This document shows, in pieces, positions 1 to 7,980 of a stretch of DNA of 64,000 nucleotides. The DNA comes from Castellaniella sp047971665 (GTDB lineage Bacteria > Pseudomonadota > Gammaproteobacteria > Burkholderiales > Burkholderiaceae_B), in assembly GCF_047971665.1 (NCBI RefSeq), contig NZ_JBKEAA010000014.1, positions 83,557 through 147,556 on the forward strand, in the 5' to 3' direction. The notes beneath the pieces were generated by a model. It saw only the letters and a program-made list of their open reading frames with translations, searched no databases and was not told the origin of the DNA. How positions within the stretch are numbered: position 1 is the first letter of the stretch; each line of letters begins with the position of its first letter. Made by a program: the position numbers and the translations under genes.

Positions 1-1
1 G

Positions 2-1480
2 TATGACGGCATTGCAGGTATTCCACCGCTGACGATCGGCGGCTGGTCCCTGGGAACCGGGCCGCGCATGTACCTGTTGATCTGGCTGATCCTGCTGCTG
101 GCCTTGTGGGCGACCCACAATCTGCTGAATTCGCGCGCGGGCCGGGCCATCCATGCGTTGCGCAGCGGTTCCATGGCCGAATCATTCGGCGTCGATCTGG
201 CGCACTACAAGGTCGTCATCTTCGTGCATGCCGCGCTGCTGGGCTGCGTGTCGGGCTGGCTGTATGCGCATATGCAACGCGCCGTCAGCCCCAGTCCCTT
301 CGGCCTGGGATACGGCATTGAATACCTGTTCATGGCCGTCGTGGGCGGCTCGGGCAGCGTCTGGGGCGCGGTGGCGGGCGCCGCGGCAATCCTGATCGTG
401 AAGGATCAGTTGCAGAACGTCCTGCCGGACCTGGTCGGAACCAACGTCAACCTGGAAATGCTGGCGTTCGGCGTGTTGATGATCCTGGTGCTGCAATTTG
501 CCCGCGACGGCCTGTGGCCCGTGCTGGCCCGGTTGTGGCGGCGTATGGGGGGACGTGCCGAGTTTCGCGGCCATGATCCGGCACGCCTGGCGGCAGCCCC
601 CGAACTGACGCGCCGGCCCGCGCCCGCTGCGGGCGCCCTGGTGCTGGAAGTCGACCGGGTGCGCAAGGAATTCGGCGGCCTGGTGGCGGTCAACGACATC
701 AGCTTTCGTCTGCGGGCCGGAGAGATCATGGGGCTGATCGGTCCCAATGGGGCGGGCAAGAGCACGACTTTCAACCTCATCAGCGGCGTGGCGCCGCTGT
801 CCGGCGGCACGGTGCGTTTCATGGGCGACCGGATCGATGGCCTGCCGGCGCGCGAGATTGCCCGCCGGGGCATGGCGCGCAGTTTTCAGCATGTGCAGTT
901 GTTGCCCGACATGAGCGTGCTCGAGAATGTGGCCCTGGGAGCCCATCTGCGCAGCCGCGCCGGTGTGGTGTCCGCGGCGCTGCGCCTGGACAGGGCCGAC
1001 GAGGCGTCCCTGTTGCGCGAGGCGGCGCGTCAGATCGAGCGGGTGGGGCTGGGCGATGTCATCGACCAGCCTGCCGGCAGCCTGCCGCTGGGCCGGCAGC
1101 GGATCGTGGAGATTGCGCGGGCCTTGTGCTGCGACCCCATCGCGCTGCTGCTCGATGAACCGGCGGCCGGCCTGCGCTACCAGGAAAAAAAGGCGCTGGC
1201 GGCGGTGCTGGATCAGTTGCGCCGCGAAGGCATGAGCCTGCTGCTGGTCGAACATGACATGGATTTCGTGATGAACCTGACCGACCATCTGCTGGTCATG
1301 GATTTCGGCACGCCGCTGGCCGAGGGGGTTCCGGCTGACATTCAGCAGGACCCGGCCGTGCTGGAGGCCTATCTGGGCGGCCTCGATGAGACCTGGGGCG
1401 TGCCGGGAGCCTCGCCGGATGCGGCGGCCGCCGCGCCAGCCGCCGCCGCGCGCCCTGCGTTGCAGGGAGATGCATCGTGA
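2..1480 (+). CDS. LivM-LivG fusion: branched-chain amino-acid ABC permease joined to ATPase (5' partial)
   Basis: The reading frame is open from the window edge, so the N-terminus lies outside. Nucleotides 2 to about 530 encode hydrophobic segments of a LivM-type inner-membrane permease, including the AVVGGSGSVWGAVAGA stretch typical of the family. A linker rich in Arg, Ala and Pro follows. From about nt 635 there is a LivG-type ATPase with Walker A GPNGAGKST (740-766), the LivG-style signature SLPLGRQR and Walker B ALLLDEPAAG. In most Liv systems these are two genes; here they are one chain with no internal stop. The C-terminus ends in an Ala/Pro-rich tail. Its stop overlaps the GTG start of livF. 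The likely role is ATP-driven import of branched-chain amino acids or related carboxylates; the substrate is not determinable here. Confidence 0.9.
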   Translation, partial: YDGIAGIPPLTIGGWSLGTGPRMYLLIWLILLLALWATHNLLNSRAGRAIHALRSGSMAESFGVDLAHYKVVIFVHAALLGCVSGWLYAHMQRAVSPSPFGLGYGIEYLFMAVVGGSGSVWGAVAGAAAILIVKDQLQNVLPDLVGTNVNLEMLAFGVLMILVLQFARDGLWPVLARLWRRMGGRAEFRGHDPARLAAAPELTRRPAPAAGALVLEVDRVRKEFGGLVAVNDISFRLRAGEIMGLIGPNGAGKSTTFNLISGVAPLSGGTVRFMGDRIDGLPAREIARRGMARSFQHVQLLPDMSVLENVALGAHLRSRAGVVSAALRLDRADEASLLREAARQIERVGLGDVIDQPAGSLPLGRQRIVEIARALCCDPIALLLDEPAAGLRYQEKKALAAVLDQLRREGMSLLLVEHDMDFVMNLTDHLLVMDFGTPLAEGVPADIQQDPAVLEAYLGGLDETWGVPGASPDAAAAAPAAAARPALQGDAS

Positions 1481-2310
1481 GCATCGAATCCCGCGTCGAG
1501 GCGGGCGGGCCCATTCAGCCGACGGGCGGGGCTGTGGCGGGTCCGGCGACGCGTACCATGACCGACAGGGTGCTGTCGGTCAGCGGCCTGTCGGCGCATT
1601 ATGGCAAGGTGGCCGCCCTGGATCCCATCGACCTGACGGTGGGGCGTGGCGAGATCGTGACCGTCATCGGCGCCAATGGCGCCGGTAAATCGACGCTGCT
1701 GGCGGCCATCATGGGGGCGCTGCCCCTGCGCGGCCACAGCCGGGGCTCGATCCTGTTCCAGGAAGAGGAAGTGCAAGGCTGGGATATCGAGCGCCGTGTC
1801 GGCCAGGGCATGGCGCTGGTGCCCGAGCGGCGTGAGTTGTTCGCCAGCATGACGGTGCGGGACAATCTGCTGCTGGGCGGTTTTCGCCTGTATCGCACGG
1901 GCGTGCGAGGCTGGCGCGATACACTGGAGCAGGTCTATGCTCTGTTTCCCCGCCTGAAGGAGCGCGCCGCGCAGGCGGCGGGCACGCTGTCGGGCGGTGA
2001 GCGCCAGATGCTGGCTCTGGGCCGCGCGCTGATGGCGCGTCCGGCCCTGCTGATGCTCGATGAGCCCAGCCTGGGTCTGGCGCCCCGGGTGGTCCGGGAG
2101 ATCTTTCAGACCATCGCCCAACTGCGCAGCACCGGCGTCTCCATTCTGCTGGTCGAGCAGAACGCCCGCGCGGCGCTGCATGTGGCCGACCGGGGCTATG
2201 TGCTGGAAACCGGCGCCGTGGTGCTCGAAGGCGAAGCCCGCATGCTCGCCGGTCACCCCCGGGTCATCGAAAGCTATCTGGGCCTTGCGGGCGCGCAAAA
2301 GCACCCTTGA
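1477..2310 (+). CDS. livF: ABC transporter ATP-binding protein, LivF type
   Basis: This is the second ATPase of a Liv/HAAT importer and acts at the cytoplasmic face with the fused LivM-LivG chain upstream. It has Walker A GANGAGKST (about residues 65-73), the ABC signature LSGGERQ, Walker B LLMLDEPSLG and the switch region LLVEQNARAAL. The GTG start overlaps the upstream stop (GTGA) and has an AGGGAGA ribosome-binding site at good spacing. An alternative ATG at 1558 would remove 27 linker-like residues and give the usual LivF length of about 250 aa, so the exact start is uncertain. This is the last gene of its operon. Confidence 0.9.
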   Translation: MSIESRVEAGGPIQPTGGAVAGPATRTMTDRVLSVSGLSAHYGKVAALDPIDLTVGRGEIVTVIGANGAGKSTLLAAIMGALPLRGHSRGSILFQEEEVQGWDIERRVGQGMALVPERRELFASMTVRDNLLLGGFRLYRTGVRGWRDTLEQVYALFPRLKERAAQAAGTLSGGERQMLALGRALMARPALLMLDEPSLGLAPRVVREIFQTIAQLRSTGVSILLVEQNARAALHVADRGYVLETGAVVLEGEARMLAGHPRVIESYLGLAGAQKHP

Positions 2311-2355
2311 GGACGCTTCTGCGTCGGGCCAGAGGGCAGGTCAGCACGAGGCGGG

Positions 2356-2377
2356 GGCAGCACGAGGTCGTGCTGCC
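2356..2377. terminator. Inverted repeat between convergent Liv operons
   Basis: GGCAGCACGA and TCGTGCTGCC form a perfect 10-base inverted repeat with two bases between the arms, in the 75-bp gap between convergent livF and livM. There is no T-run, so it may be a weak or Rho-assisted bidirectional terminator. The function is inferred from position. Confidence 0.5.
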
Positions 2378-2385
2378 TCCGGCAC

Positions 2386-3354
2386 TCAACCCGTCTTTTG
2401 CCGCCGGTTGATCCATTCGCCGACGATCCCGCGGCGGAAGGCCAGCACGCAGACGATGAAGATCAGGCCGATGACGATGGTGACCGATTCGCCCAGGACG
2501 CGGAACCACTCGATGCCGGTCTGGTGCATCAGGAACCGGCCGAACTCGCCGACCTTGTTTTCGAGCGACACGACGATGATGGCGCCCAGCACCGGACCGG
2601 TGAGCGTGCCCATGCCGCCGATCAGCGTCATCAGGATCACCATGCCCGACATCTGCCAGGTGGCGTCCGACAGCGTGGCCGACACGAACACCAGCGACTT
2701 GGTCGCGCCGGCCAGCCCGGCCAGTGTGGCCGAGAGCACGAAGGCCAGCAGCTTGAAGCGGTCCACGTCGTAGCCCAGCGAGATCATGCGCGGCTCGTTC
2801 TCGCGGATGGCCTTCAGGACCTGGCCAAAGGGCGAGTGCACGGTGCGCCAGATCAGCGCGTAGCCCAGCACGAAGATCAGCACCACCACGTAATACAGGT
2901 TGATGTCCTCGCCGAGATCGAGCCCCAGGATGCTGCCGCGCGGGATGCCTTGCAGGCCATCCTCGCCGCCGGTGAAGGGCGCCTGCAGGAAATAGAAGAA
3001 CTGCATCTGGGCCAGGGCCAGGGTGATCATGGCGAAATAGATGCCGCTGCGCCGGATCGAGAGGATGCCGAAGACCAGCCCCAGCACGCCGGCCGCGGCC
3101 GTGCCAAAGAGCAATCCGCCCAGCGTGGGCCAGCCCCAGACGCTGAGCGACTGGCCGCAGGCATAGGCGGCCAGTCCGAGAAAGGCGGCATGACCAAAGG
3201 ACAACAGCCCGGTGTAGCCCAGCAGCAGATTGAAGGCGCAGGCAAACAGGGCATAACACATGACCTTCATGATGAAGATCGGGTAGCCGCCCATGGAGGG
3301 CAGCGCCACGAGCACGGCGATGACGGCCAGATAGCCAAGCAGTTGTCGATTCAT
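2386..3354 (-). CDS. livM: Branched-chain amino-acid ABC permease, LivM type
   Basis: Inner-membrane permease of 322 aa, the normal LivM length, with eight or more hydrophobic segments starting near residue 5. Family motifs are visible: LLLGYTGLLSFGHAAFLGLA near residue 45, IRENEPRMISLGYD, the cytoplasmic loop that contacts the ATPase, and the C-terminal GGMGTLTGPVLGA. It would form the translocation pore as a heterodimer with LivH. Its ATG overlaps the livH stop by 4 bases, which indicates translational coupling. It is the last gene of the livG-livF-binding protein-livH-livM operon. Confidence 0.93.
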   Translation of the reverse strand: MNRQLLGYLAVIAVLVALPSMGGYPIFIMKVMCYALFACAFNLLLGYTGLLSFGHAAFLGLAAYACGQSLSVWGWPTLGGLLFGTAAAGVLGLVFGILSIRRSGIYFAMITLALAQMQFFYFLQAPFTGGEDGLQGIPRGSILGLDLGEDINLYYVVVLIFVLGYALIWRTVHSPFGQVLKAIRENEPRMISLGYDVDRFKLLAFVLSATLAGLAGATKSLVFVSATLSDATWQMSGMVILMTLIGGMGTLTGPVLGAIIVVSLENKVGEFGRFLMHQTGIEWFRVLGESVTIVIGLIFIVCVLAFRRGIVGEWINRRQKTG

Positions 3355-4238
3355 GATTCTTTTCCGAACAGTCCGGCAGGACGGGTCAGCAGCACGATCA
3401 CCATGATGATGAACACCACGGTGCTGGAGGCCTCGGGCCAGAAGACCTTGGTGAAGCCTTCGACGATGCCCAGGCCCAGGCCCGTGAGGATGGAGCCCAG
3501 GATCGAGCCCATGCCTCCGATGACGACCACGGCGAAGACGACGATGATCAGGTTCGAGCCCATCAGTGGCGAGACCTGCAGGATGGGGGCGGCGAGCACG
3601 CCGGCAAAGCCTGCCAGGCCGACGCCGAAGCCGAAAGTGAGCGAGACCATGAGCGGGACGTTCACGCCGAAGGCCTCGACCAGTTTGGGATTCTCGGTGC
3701 CGGCGCGCAGCAGGGCGCCCAGGCGGGTTTTTTCGATGATGAACCAGGTCAGCAGGCAGGCCAGGACGGAGGCCACGACCACCCAGGCGCGGTAGATGGG
3801 CAGGAACATGAAGCCCAGGTTCACGCCGCCTTGCAGCAGCGCGGGAGTGTTGTAGGGCTGGCCGGAAACGCCGTAGAAGCTGCGAAACAGGCCCTCGATG
3901 AGCAATGTCAGGCCGAAGGTGAGCAGCAGGCCGTAGAGCGGATCGAGCTTGTAGAGACGGCGCAGCATCAGGCGTTCGAGGATGATGCCGAACAGGCCTA
4001 CGACGATCGGAGCGGCGATCAGCATGATCCAGTAGTTCAGGCCCAGGTACTGCAGGCCCATCCAGGCGACGAAAGCGCCCAGCATGTACAGGGCGCCGTG
4101 GGCGAAATTGATGATATTGAGCAGGCCGAAAATGACGGCCAGCCCGAGCGAGAGCACGGCGTAAAACGAGCCGTTGACCAGGCCGAGCAGGAGTTGTCCC
4201 AGCAGGGCCTGGATGGGAACACCGAAAAGTTCAGTCAT
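3351..4238 (-). CDS. livH: Branched-chain amino-acid ABC permease, LivH type
   Basis: Permease of 295 aa and partner of the LivM immediately downstream. It shows the LivH motif LLNIINFAHGALYMLGA near residue 40, the loop GTENPKLVEAFGVN, and the C-terminal motif VVVIGGMGSILGSILTG. There are about eight hydrophobic segments. It lies 84 bases after the substrate-binding gene; that gap contains a small GCGCC/GGCGC hairpin near 4291-4304 that could lower expression relative to the binding protein (inference). Confidence 0.93.
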   Translation of the reverse strand: MTELFGVPIQALLGQLLLGLVNGSFYAVLSLGLAVIFGLLNIINFAHGALYMLGAFVAWMGLQYLGLNYWIMLIAAPIVVGLFGIILERLMLRRLYKLDPLYGLLLTFGLTLLIEGLFRSFYGVSGQPYNTPALLQGGVNLGFMFLPIYRAWVVVASVLACLLTWFIIEKTRLGALLRAGTENPKLVEAFGVNVPLMVSLTFGFGVGLAGFAGVLAAPILQVSPLMGSNLIIVVFAVVVIGGMGSILGSILTGLGLGIVEGFTKVFWPEASSTVVFIIMVIVLLTRPAGLFGKES

Positions 4239-4322
4239 AGGGCTGCGGTGAAAGCGGGCGGAAGGAAGGCTGCGGATCCCGGGCCCGCGCCCGAAGGCGC
4301 AGGTCCGGAGATCATGCGCCGC

Positions 4323-5534
4323 TTATTGTTTGAGCAGGGCGCAGGTGGAGGTCGATTCCGCGCCGTAGACCGACTCGGCCGGGAGCGTGCGGACGATGTT
4401 GTAGTAGTCCCAGGGCGCCTTGGACTGTTCGGGTTTTTTGACCTGGGCCAGGTACATGTCGTGCATCGTCAGGCCATCCTTGCGGATGTAGCCGTTCTTC
4501 ATGAACATGTCGTTGATCTTCATGGACTTGAGTTGCTTCATGACGGCATCGCCGTCGTCCGTCCCGATGGCCTTGACCGCGGTCAGGTAGGTCTTGGCCA
4601 CCGAGTAGTCGCCCGCTTGCAGGAAGGAAGGCGCGCGGTTGTGCTTTTCGAAGAAACGCTTGGACCAGGCCCGCGATTCGTCGTTCTGGTTCCAGTACCA
4701 GGCGGTCGTCAGGTAGAGTCCGGCGGTATTGTCCAGACCCAGGGAGTTGACGTCGTTGATGAACACCAGCAGACCCGCCAGTTCCATGGTCTTGGTGACG
4801 CCGAATTCCTTGGCGGCCTTGACGGAATTGATGAAGTCCCCGCCCGCGTTGGCCAGGCCCAGGACCTTGGCGCCGGAGCTTTGCGCCTGCAACAGGAAGG
4901 AGGAGAAGTCCGTCGTCGCCAGCGGCGCGCGCACGGAACCGAGGTTCTTGCCGCCGGATTTTTCCACGACTTTCATCGTGTCTTTTTCCAGGGAGTGGCC
5001 GAAGGCATAGTCGGCCGTCAGGTAGAACCAGGACTTGCCGCCTTCGTTCACCACGGCCGAGCCCGTGCCGTTGGCCAGGGCGACGGTGTTGTAGGCGTAG
5101 TGGACGGTATAGGGCGTGCACTGGGCATTCGTCAGTGCGGACGAGCCGGGGCCGACGGCCATGAAGGGTTTTTTCTTTTCGGCAGCGACGGCGGCCATGG
5201 CCAGCGCGGTGGCGGAATTGGTGCCGCCGATCAGCATGTCGAGATTCTGCTGGTCGAACCATTCGCGAGCGCGGGCCGAGGCGATGTCAGCCTTGTTCTG
5301 GTGGTCGGCGGTCAGCAGTTCGATTTTTTTTCCGTTGATCTCGCCCCCCATGTCAGCGATTGCCATGCGGATGGCATCGGCTCCGGCATTGCCATCGATG
5401 TCGGCATAGACGCCGGACATGTCGGCGATGAAGCCGATGCGGATGACGTCGTCGGAAATCCCCGCGGCCTGGGCCGAGAGACCGAAGCCGAGGCCGGCAA
5501 CGGCCAGCGCGGCAGATAGGGTACGCAGTTTCAT
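4323..5534 (-). CDS. Periplasmic substrate-binding protein of Liv/HAAT ABC importer
   Basis: Family 4 extracellular ligand-binding protein, 403 aa, with a clear signal peptide ending ...LSAQA-AG near residue 24. The mature start IRIGFIADMSGVYAD resembles LivK-type binders. It has a strong paralogue in this window at 45612-46826, sharing ADHQNKADIASARAREWFD-like and KSWFFLTADYAFGHSLEK-like segments. That subfamily is broader than leucine binders and may take other small carboxylates or amides, so I do not name a ligand. Its position between livF and livH is unusual, since the binding protein most often leads the operon. Confidence 0.9.
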   Translation of the reverse strand: MKLRTLSAALAVAGLGFGLSAQAAGISDDVIRIGFIADMSGVYADIDGNAGADAIRMAIADMGGEINGKKIELLTADHQNKADIASARAREWFDQQNLDMLIGGTNSATALAMAAVAAEKKKPFMAVGPGSSALTNAQCTPYTVHYAYNTVALANGTGSAVVNEGGKSWFYLTADYAFGHSLEKDTMKVVEKSGGKNLGSVRAPLATTDFSSFLLQAQSSGAKVLGLANAGGDFINSVKAAKEFGVTKTMELAGLLVFINDVNSLGLDNTAGLYLTTAWYWNQNDESRAWSKRFFEKHNRAPSFLQAGDYSVAKTYLTAVKAIGTDDGDAVMKQLKSMKINDMFMKNGYIRKDGLTMHDMYLAQVKKPEQSKAPWDYYNIVRTLPAESVYGAESTSTCALLKQ

Positions 5535-5597
5535 GGGAAGTCTCCTGTGGATGCCGGTTGTGCCGGCGGATAGGTGAGAAAACGGGATGGGCGTCGG

Positions 5598-6308
5598 TCA
5601 GACGCCCAGCAGGCTGTCCAGGGTGGACTGTTTTTCCTGGAGCTGGTCGGCGGGGAACTGTTCCACGATCTGACCGTGCTCCATGACATAGAAATGATCC
5701 GCCAGAGGCGCGGCAAAGCGGAAATTCTGTTCGACCATGACGATGGTGTAGCCCTTGTTCTTGAGCGTGCGGATCATGCGGTCCAGTGCCTGCACGATCA
5801 CCGGGGCCAGGCCCTCGGAGATCTCATCGAGCAGCAGCAGGTTGGCTCCGGTACGCAGAATGCGGGCGACGGCCAGCATCTGCTGCTCGCCGCCGGACAG
5901 GCGGGTACCCGGCGAGTTGCGCCGTTCGAGCAGGTTGGGGAACATGTCGTAGATCTCGGTCAGCGACATGCCGCCGCCCAGCGTGTCGCCCAGCGTGGGC
6001 GGCAGCAGCAGGTTTTCCTCGCAGGACAGCGAGGCGAAGATGCCGCGTTCTTCGGGGCAATACCCGATGCCCAGGTGCGCGATGCGGTAGGTGGGCAGGT
6101 GGATCGATTCGGTGCCCTGGATGCGGATCGAGCCGGTGCGCCGGCTGGTCAGGCCCAGCAGCGCGCGCAGCGTGGTGGTGCGTCCGGCGCCGTTGCGTCC
6201 CAGCAGGGTGACGACCTGGCCGGGTTCGACGCGCATGTTGACGCCATGCAGGACATGCGATTCACCGTACCAGGCGTGCAGATCGGAGATTTCGAGTGCG
6301 GCGCTCAT
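5598..6308 (-). CDS. livF: ABC transporter ATP-binding protein, LivF type, with Walker A Lys replaced by Arg
   Basis: LivF-type ATPase of 236 aa from the ATG at 6308, which is preceded by AAGGGAG. The signature RLSGGEQQ, Walker B LLLLDEISEGLAP and H-loop region are intact, but the P-loop reads GRNGAGRTTT. Residue 43, normally the invariant lysine, is Arg (codon at 6180-6182, CGC on the coding strand). The Walker B segment reads DEISEG rather than the usual DEPS-G. The gene lies between livG and the binding-protein gene, and its start overlaps a micro-ORF stop (ATGA). A TTG-initiated extension to 6395 is open but looks like repeat sequence rather than protein. Confidence 0.88.
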   Translation of the reverse strand: MSAALEISDLHAWYGESHVLHGVNMRVEPGQVVTLLGRNGAGRTTTLRALLGLTSRRTGSIRIQGTESIHLPTYRIAHLGIGYCPEERGIFASLSCEENLLLPPTLGDTLGGGMSLTEIYDMFPNLLERRNSPGTRLSGGEQQMLAVARILRTGANLLLLDEISEGLAPVIVQALDRMIRTLKNKGYTIVMVEQNFRFAAPLADHFYVMEHGQIVEQFPADQLQEKQSTLDSLLGV

Positions 6309-6379
6309 GATGCTCCCTTGGCGCTGCGCGCCGTCCCCCCAAGGGGGAATTCGCACTTGGGGCGGCCCGGCGTGCTCAT
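6305..6379 (-). CDS. Micro-ORF (24 codons) in intergenic repeat, coupled to livG and livF
   Basis: Frame of 24 codons beginning M-S-T-P-G-R-P. Its ATG overlaps the livG stop (ATGA) and its TGA overlaps the livF ATG (ATGA), so it would be translated as a bridge between them. AAGGAG lies 7 bases before its ATG. Its first 21 bases are identical to the micro-ORF before rpoE (31542). The interior carries a C/G-rich hairpin (CCCCCTTGGGGG). It could be a translational-coupling leader or simply a repeat element that happens to be open. No protein family is recognised. Confidence 0.35.
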   Translation of the reverse strand: MSTPGRPKCEFPLGGTARSAKGAS

Positions 6380-6380
6380 G
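6359..6380 (-). repeat. Intergenic GC-rich repeat, copy 1
   Basis: A 22-base block containing ATGAGCACGCCGGGCCGCCC that recurs exactly on the plus strand at 31541-31562 and with three mismatches at 35257-35278. Each copy reads in the same direction as the gene that follows it within an operon. Confidence 0.75.
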
Positions 6381-7161
6381 CGTGTGCTCCTTCAAGTTCG
6401 CCCTGGGTGGTGCCCATGTAGGCCTCCATCACGGCCGGGTTGTTCGAGACGGCATCATAGTCGCCTTCGGCGAGGACCGCGCCGCGCGCCAGCACGGTGA
6501 TGCGATCGGCGATGGATGAGACGACCTTCATGTTGTGTTCGACCATCAGGATGGTGCGCCCGGCGCTGACCTGCTTGATGAGGCGGGTGACCCGGTCGAC
6601 GTCTTCATGGCCCATGCCCTGGGTGGGTTCATCGAGCAGCATCAGGCTGGGTTCCATGGCCAGGGTGGTGGCGATTTCCAGGGCGCGCTTGCGGCCGTAG
6701 GGCAGATTCACGGTCATGTCGGCGGCGAAATCGGCCAGGTCGACCTCGGTGAGCAATTCCATGGCCCGCTCGTTCAGGTGATGCAGGCTGGTCTCGCTGC
6801 GCCAGAAGTGAAAAGAGGTGCCGGTGGCGCGCTGCAAGGCGATACGCACGTTGTCGAGTACCGTCAGCTGAGGAAAGACGGCCGAGATCTGGAAGGAGCG
6901 GATGATGCCCCTGCGCGCGATTTCCGCCGGCTTGTCACGGGTGATTTCCTGACCGTCGAAAAAAATTTGGCCCTGGCTGGGCACGAGAAATTTGGTGAGC
7001 AGATTGAAGCAGGTGGTCTTGCCTGCGCCGTTGGGGCCGATCAGCGCGTGGATATGGCCGCGCTGGATTTTCAGATCCACGGAGTCCACGGCGGTAAAGC
7101 CGAGAAAGGTTTTGGAGAGTCGACGGGTTTCGAGGATGATATCGGTGGGTTCTGTGCCCAT
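6376..7161 (-). CDS. livG: ABC transporter ATP-binding protein, LivG type
   Basis: ATPase of 261 aa with Walker A GPNGAGKTT near residue 41, the LivG-style signature NLPYGRKRALEIA, Walker B LMLLDEPTQGM and switch His in MVEHNM. The C-terminal AVMEAYMG stretch is typical of LivG, where it follows the nucleotide-binding fold. It is the first gene of the five-gene minus-strand Liv operon. The 180-base region upstream to nth holds no other gene; I see no convincing promoter match there, although an operon promoter must lie in it or further upstream. Confidence 0.93.
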   Translation of the reverse strand: MGTEPTDIILETRRLSKTFLGFTAVDSVDLKIQRGHIHALIGPNGAGKTTCFNLLTKFLVPSQGQIFFDGQEITRDKPAEIARRGIIRSFQISAVFPQLTVLDNVRIALQRATGTSFHFWRSETSLHHLNERAMELLTEVDLADFAADMTVNLPYGRKRALEIATTLAMEPSLMLLDEPTQGMGHEDVDRVTRLIKQVSAGRTILMVEHNMKVVSSIADRITVLARGAVLAEGDYDAVSNNPAVMEAYMGTTQGELEGAHA

Positions 7162-7341
7162 GGTGCCTTGTATCCAATGTCGCGATGCGGCGGTCGATAG
7201 CGGAATGCCTCTAAGTATGGGGCGGTCTCATGCCTGGATCCATAGGGGTTTTACAGAGTTGCTCTTGCGTCTGCCGCATATTGCGGTGCAATAGCCGGTG
7301 CCGGGGCAGGGGACAGGGCCGTCGGACTCTGATGCGGGGCC

Positions 7342-7980
7342 TCAATCAAGGCGGGTCTTGTCCGGGAAGTCGCACAGATCGGCGATCGGACATTGCGGGC
7401 ATTTCGGCTTGCGCGCCACGCAGACGTAGCGACCGTGCAGGATCAGCCAGTGATGCGCGTCCAGCAGATAGTCTTTGGGCACCCGGCGCAGCAGGGCCTG
7501 TTCGACGGCCAGCACGGTTTTTCCCGGCGCGATGCCGGTCCGGTTCGAGACGCGGAAGATGTGCGTGTCCACGGCCATCGTGGGTTGGCGAAAGGCAGTG
7601 TTCAGCACGACATTGGCGGTCTTTCGACCGACGCCGGGCAAGGCTTCCAGGGACTCTCTGTGAGCGGGGACCTGCCCATCGTGCCGCTCCAGCAGCAGTT
7701 CACAGGTGCGGATGACGTTGCGCGCCTTGGTCTTGTACAGGCCGATGGTACGGATCGCGCCGGCCAGTCCGGCCTCGCCCAGGGCCAGCAGACCCTCGGG
7801 CGTGCCGTGTTCGGGAAAGAAGCGGCGGGTGGCCAGATTGACGGAGCGGTCTGTCGCCTGGGCCGACAGCATGACGGCCACCAGCAGCTGGAAGGTGCTG
7901 CCGTATTCCAGTTCTGTCCTGGGGTGGGGGTTGGCTTCGCGCCAGCGGCGGAAGCAGGTCTCGATGGCGGCGCGTTTCAT
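7342..7980 (-). CDS. nth: Endonuclease III, DNA glycosylase/AP lyase
   Basis: Base-excision repair enzyme that removes oxidised pyrimidines and cleaves the abasic site. At 212 aa it matches the family length. The helix-hairpin-helix LPGVGRKTANVVL carries catalytic Lys120, and AVDTHIFRV carries catalytic Asp138, the same numbering as the E. coli enzyme. The C-terminal iron-sulfur ligands are present with spacing C-X6-C-X2-C-X5-C in the last 30 residues. Its ATG overlaps the stop of the RnfB-like gene by 4 bases, so the two are probably co-translated. Confidence 0.97.
   Translation of the reverse strand: MKRAAIETCFRRWREANPHPRTELEYGSTFQLLVAVMLSAQATDRSVNLATRRFFPEHGTPEGLLALGEAGLAGAIRTIGLYKTKARNVIRTCELLLERHDGQVPAHRESLEALPGVGRKTANVVLNTAFRQPTMAVDTHIFRVSNRTGIAPGKTVLAVEQALLRRVPKDYLLDAHHWLILHGRYVCVARKPKCPQCPIADLCDFPDKTRLD

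Noticed and set aside
3831..5519. A 562-codon plus-strand frame opposite livH and the binding-protein gene
   Set aside because: It overlaps two well-supported minus-strand genes and shows no domain, and the Gln/His/Asp-rich composition is typical of an antisense frame.
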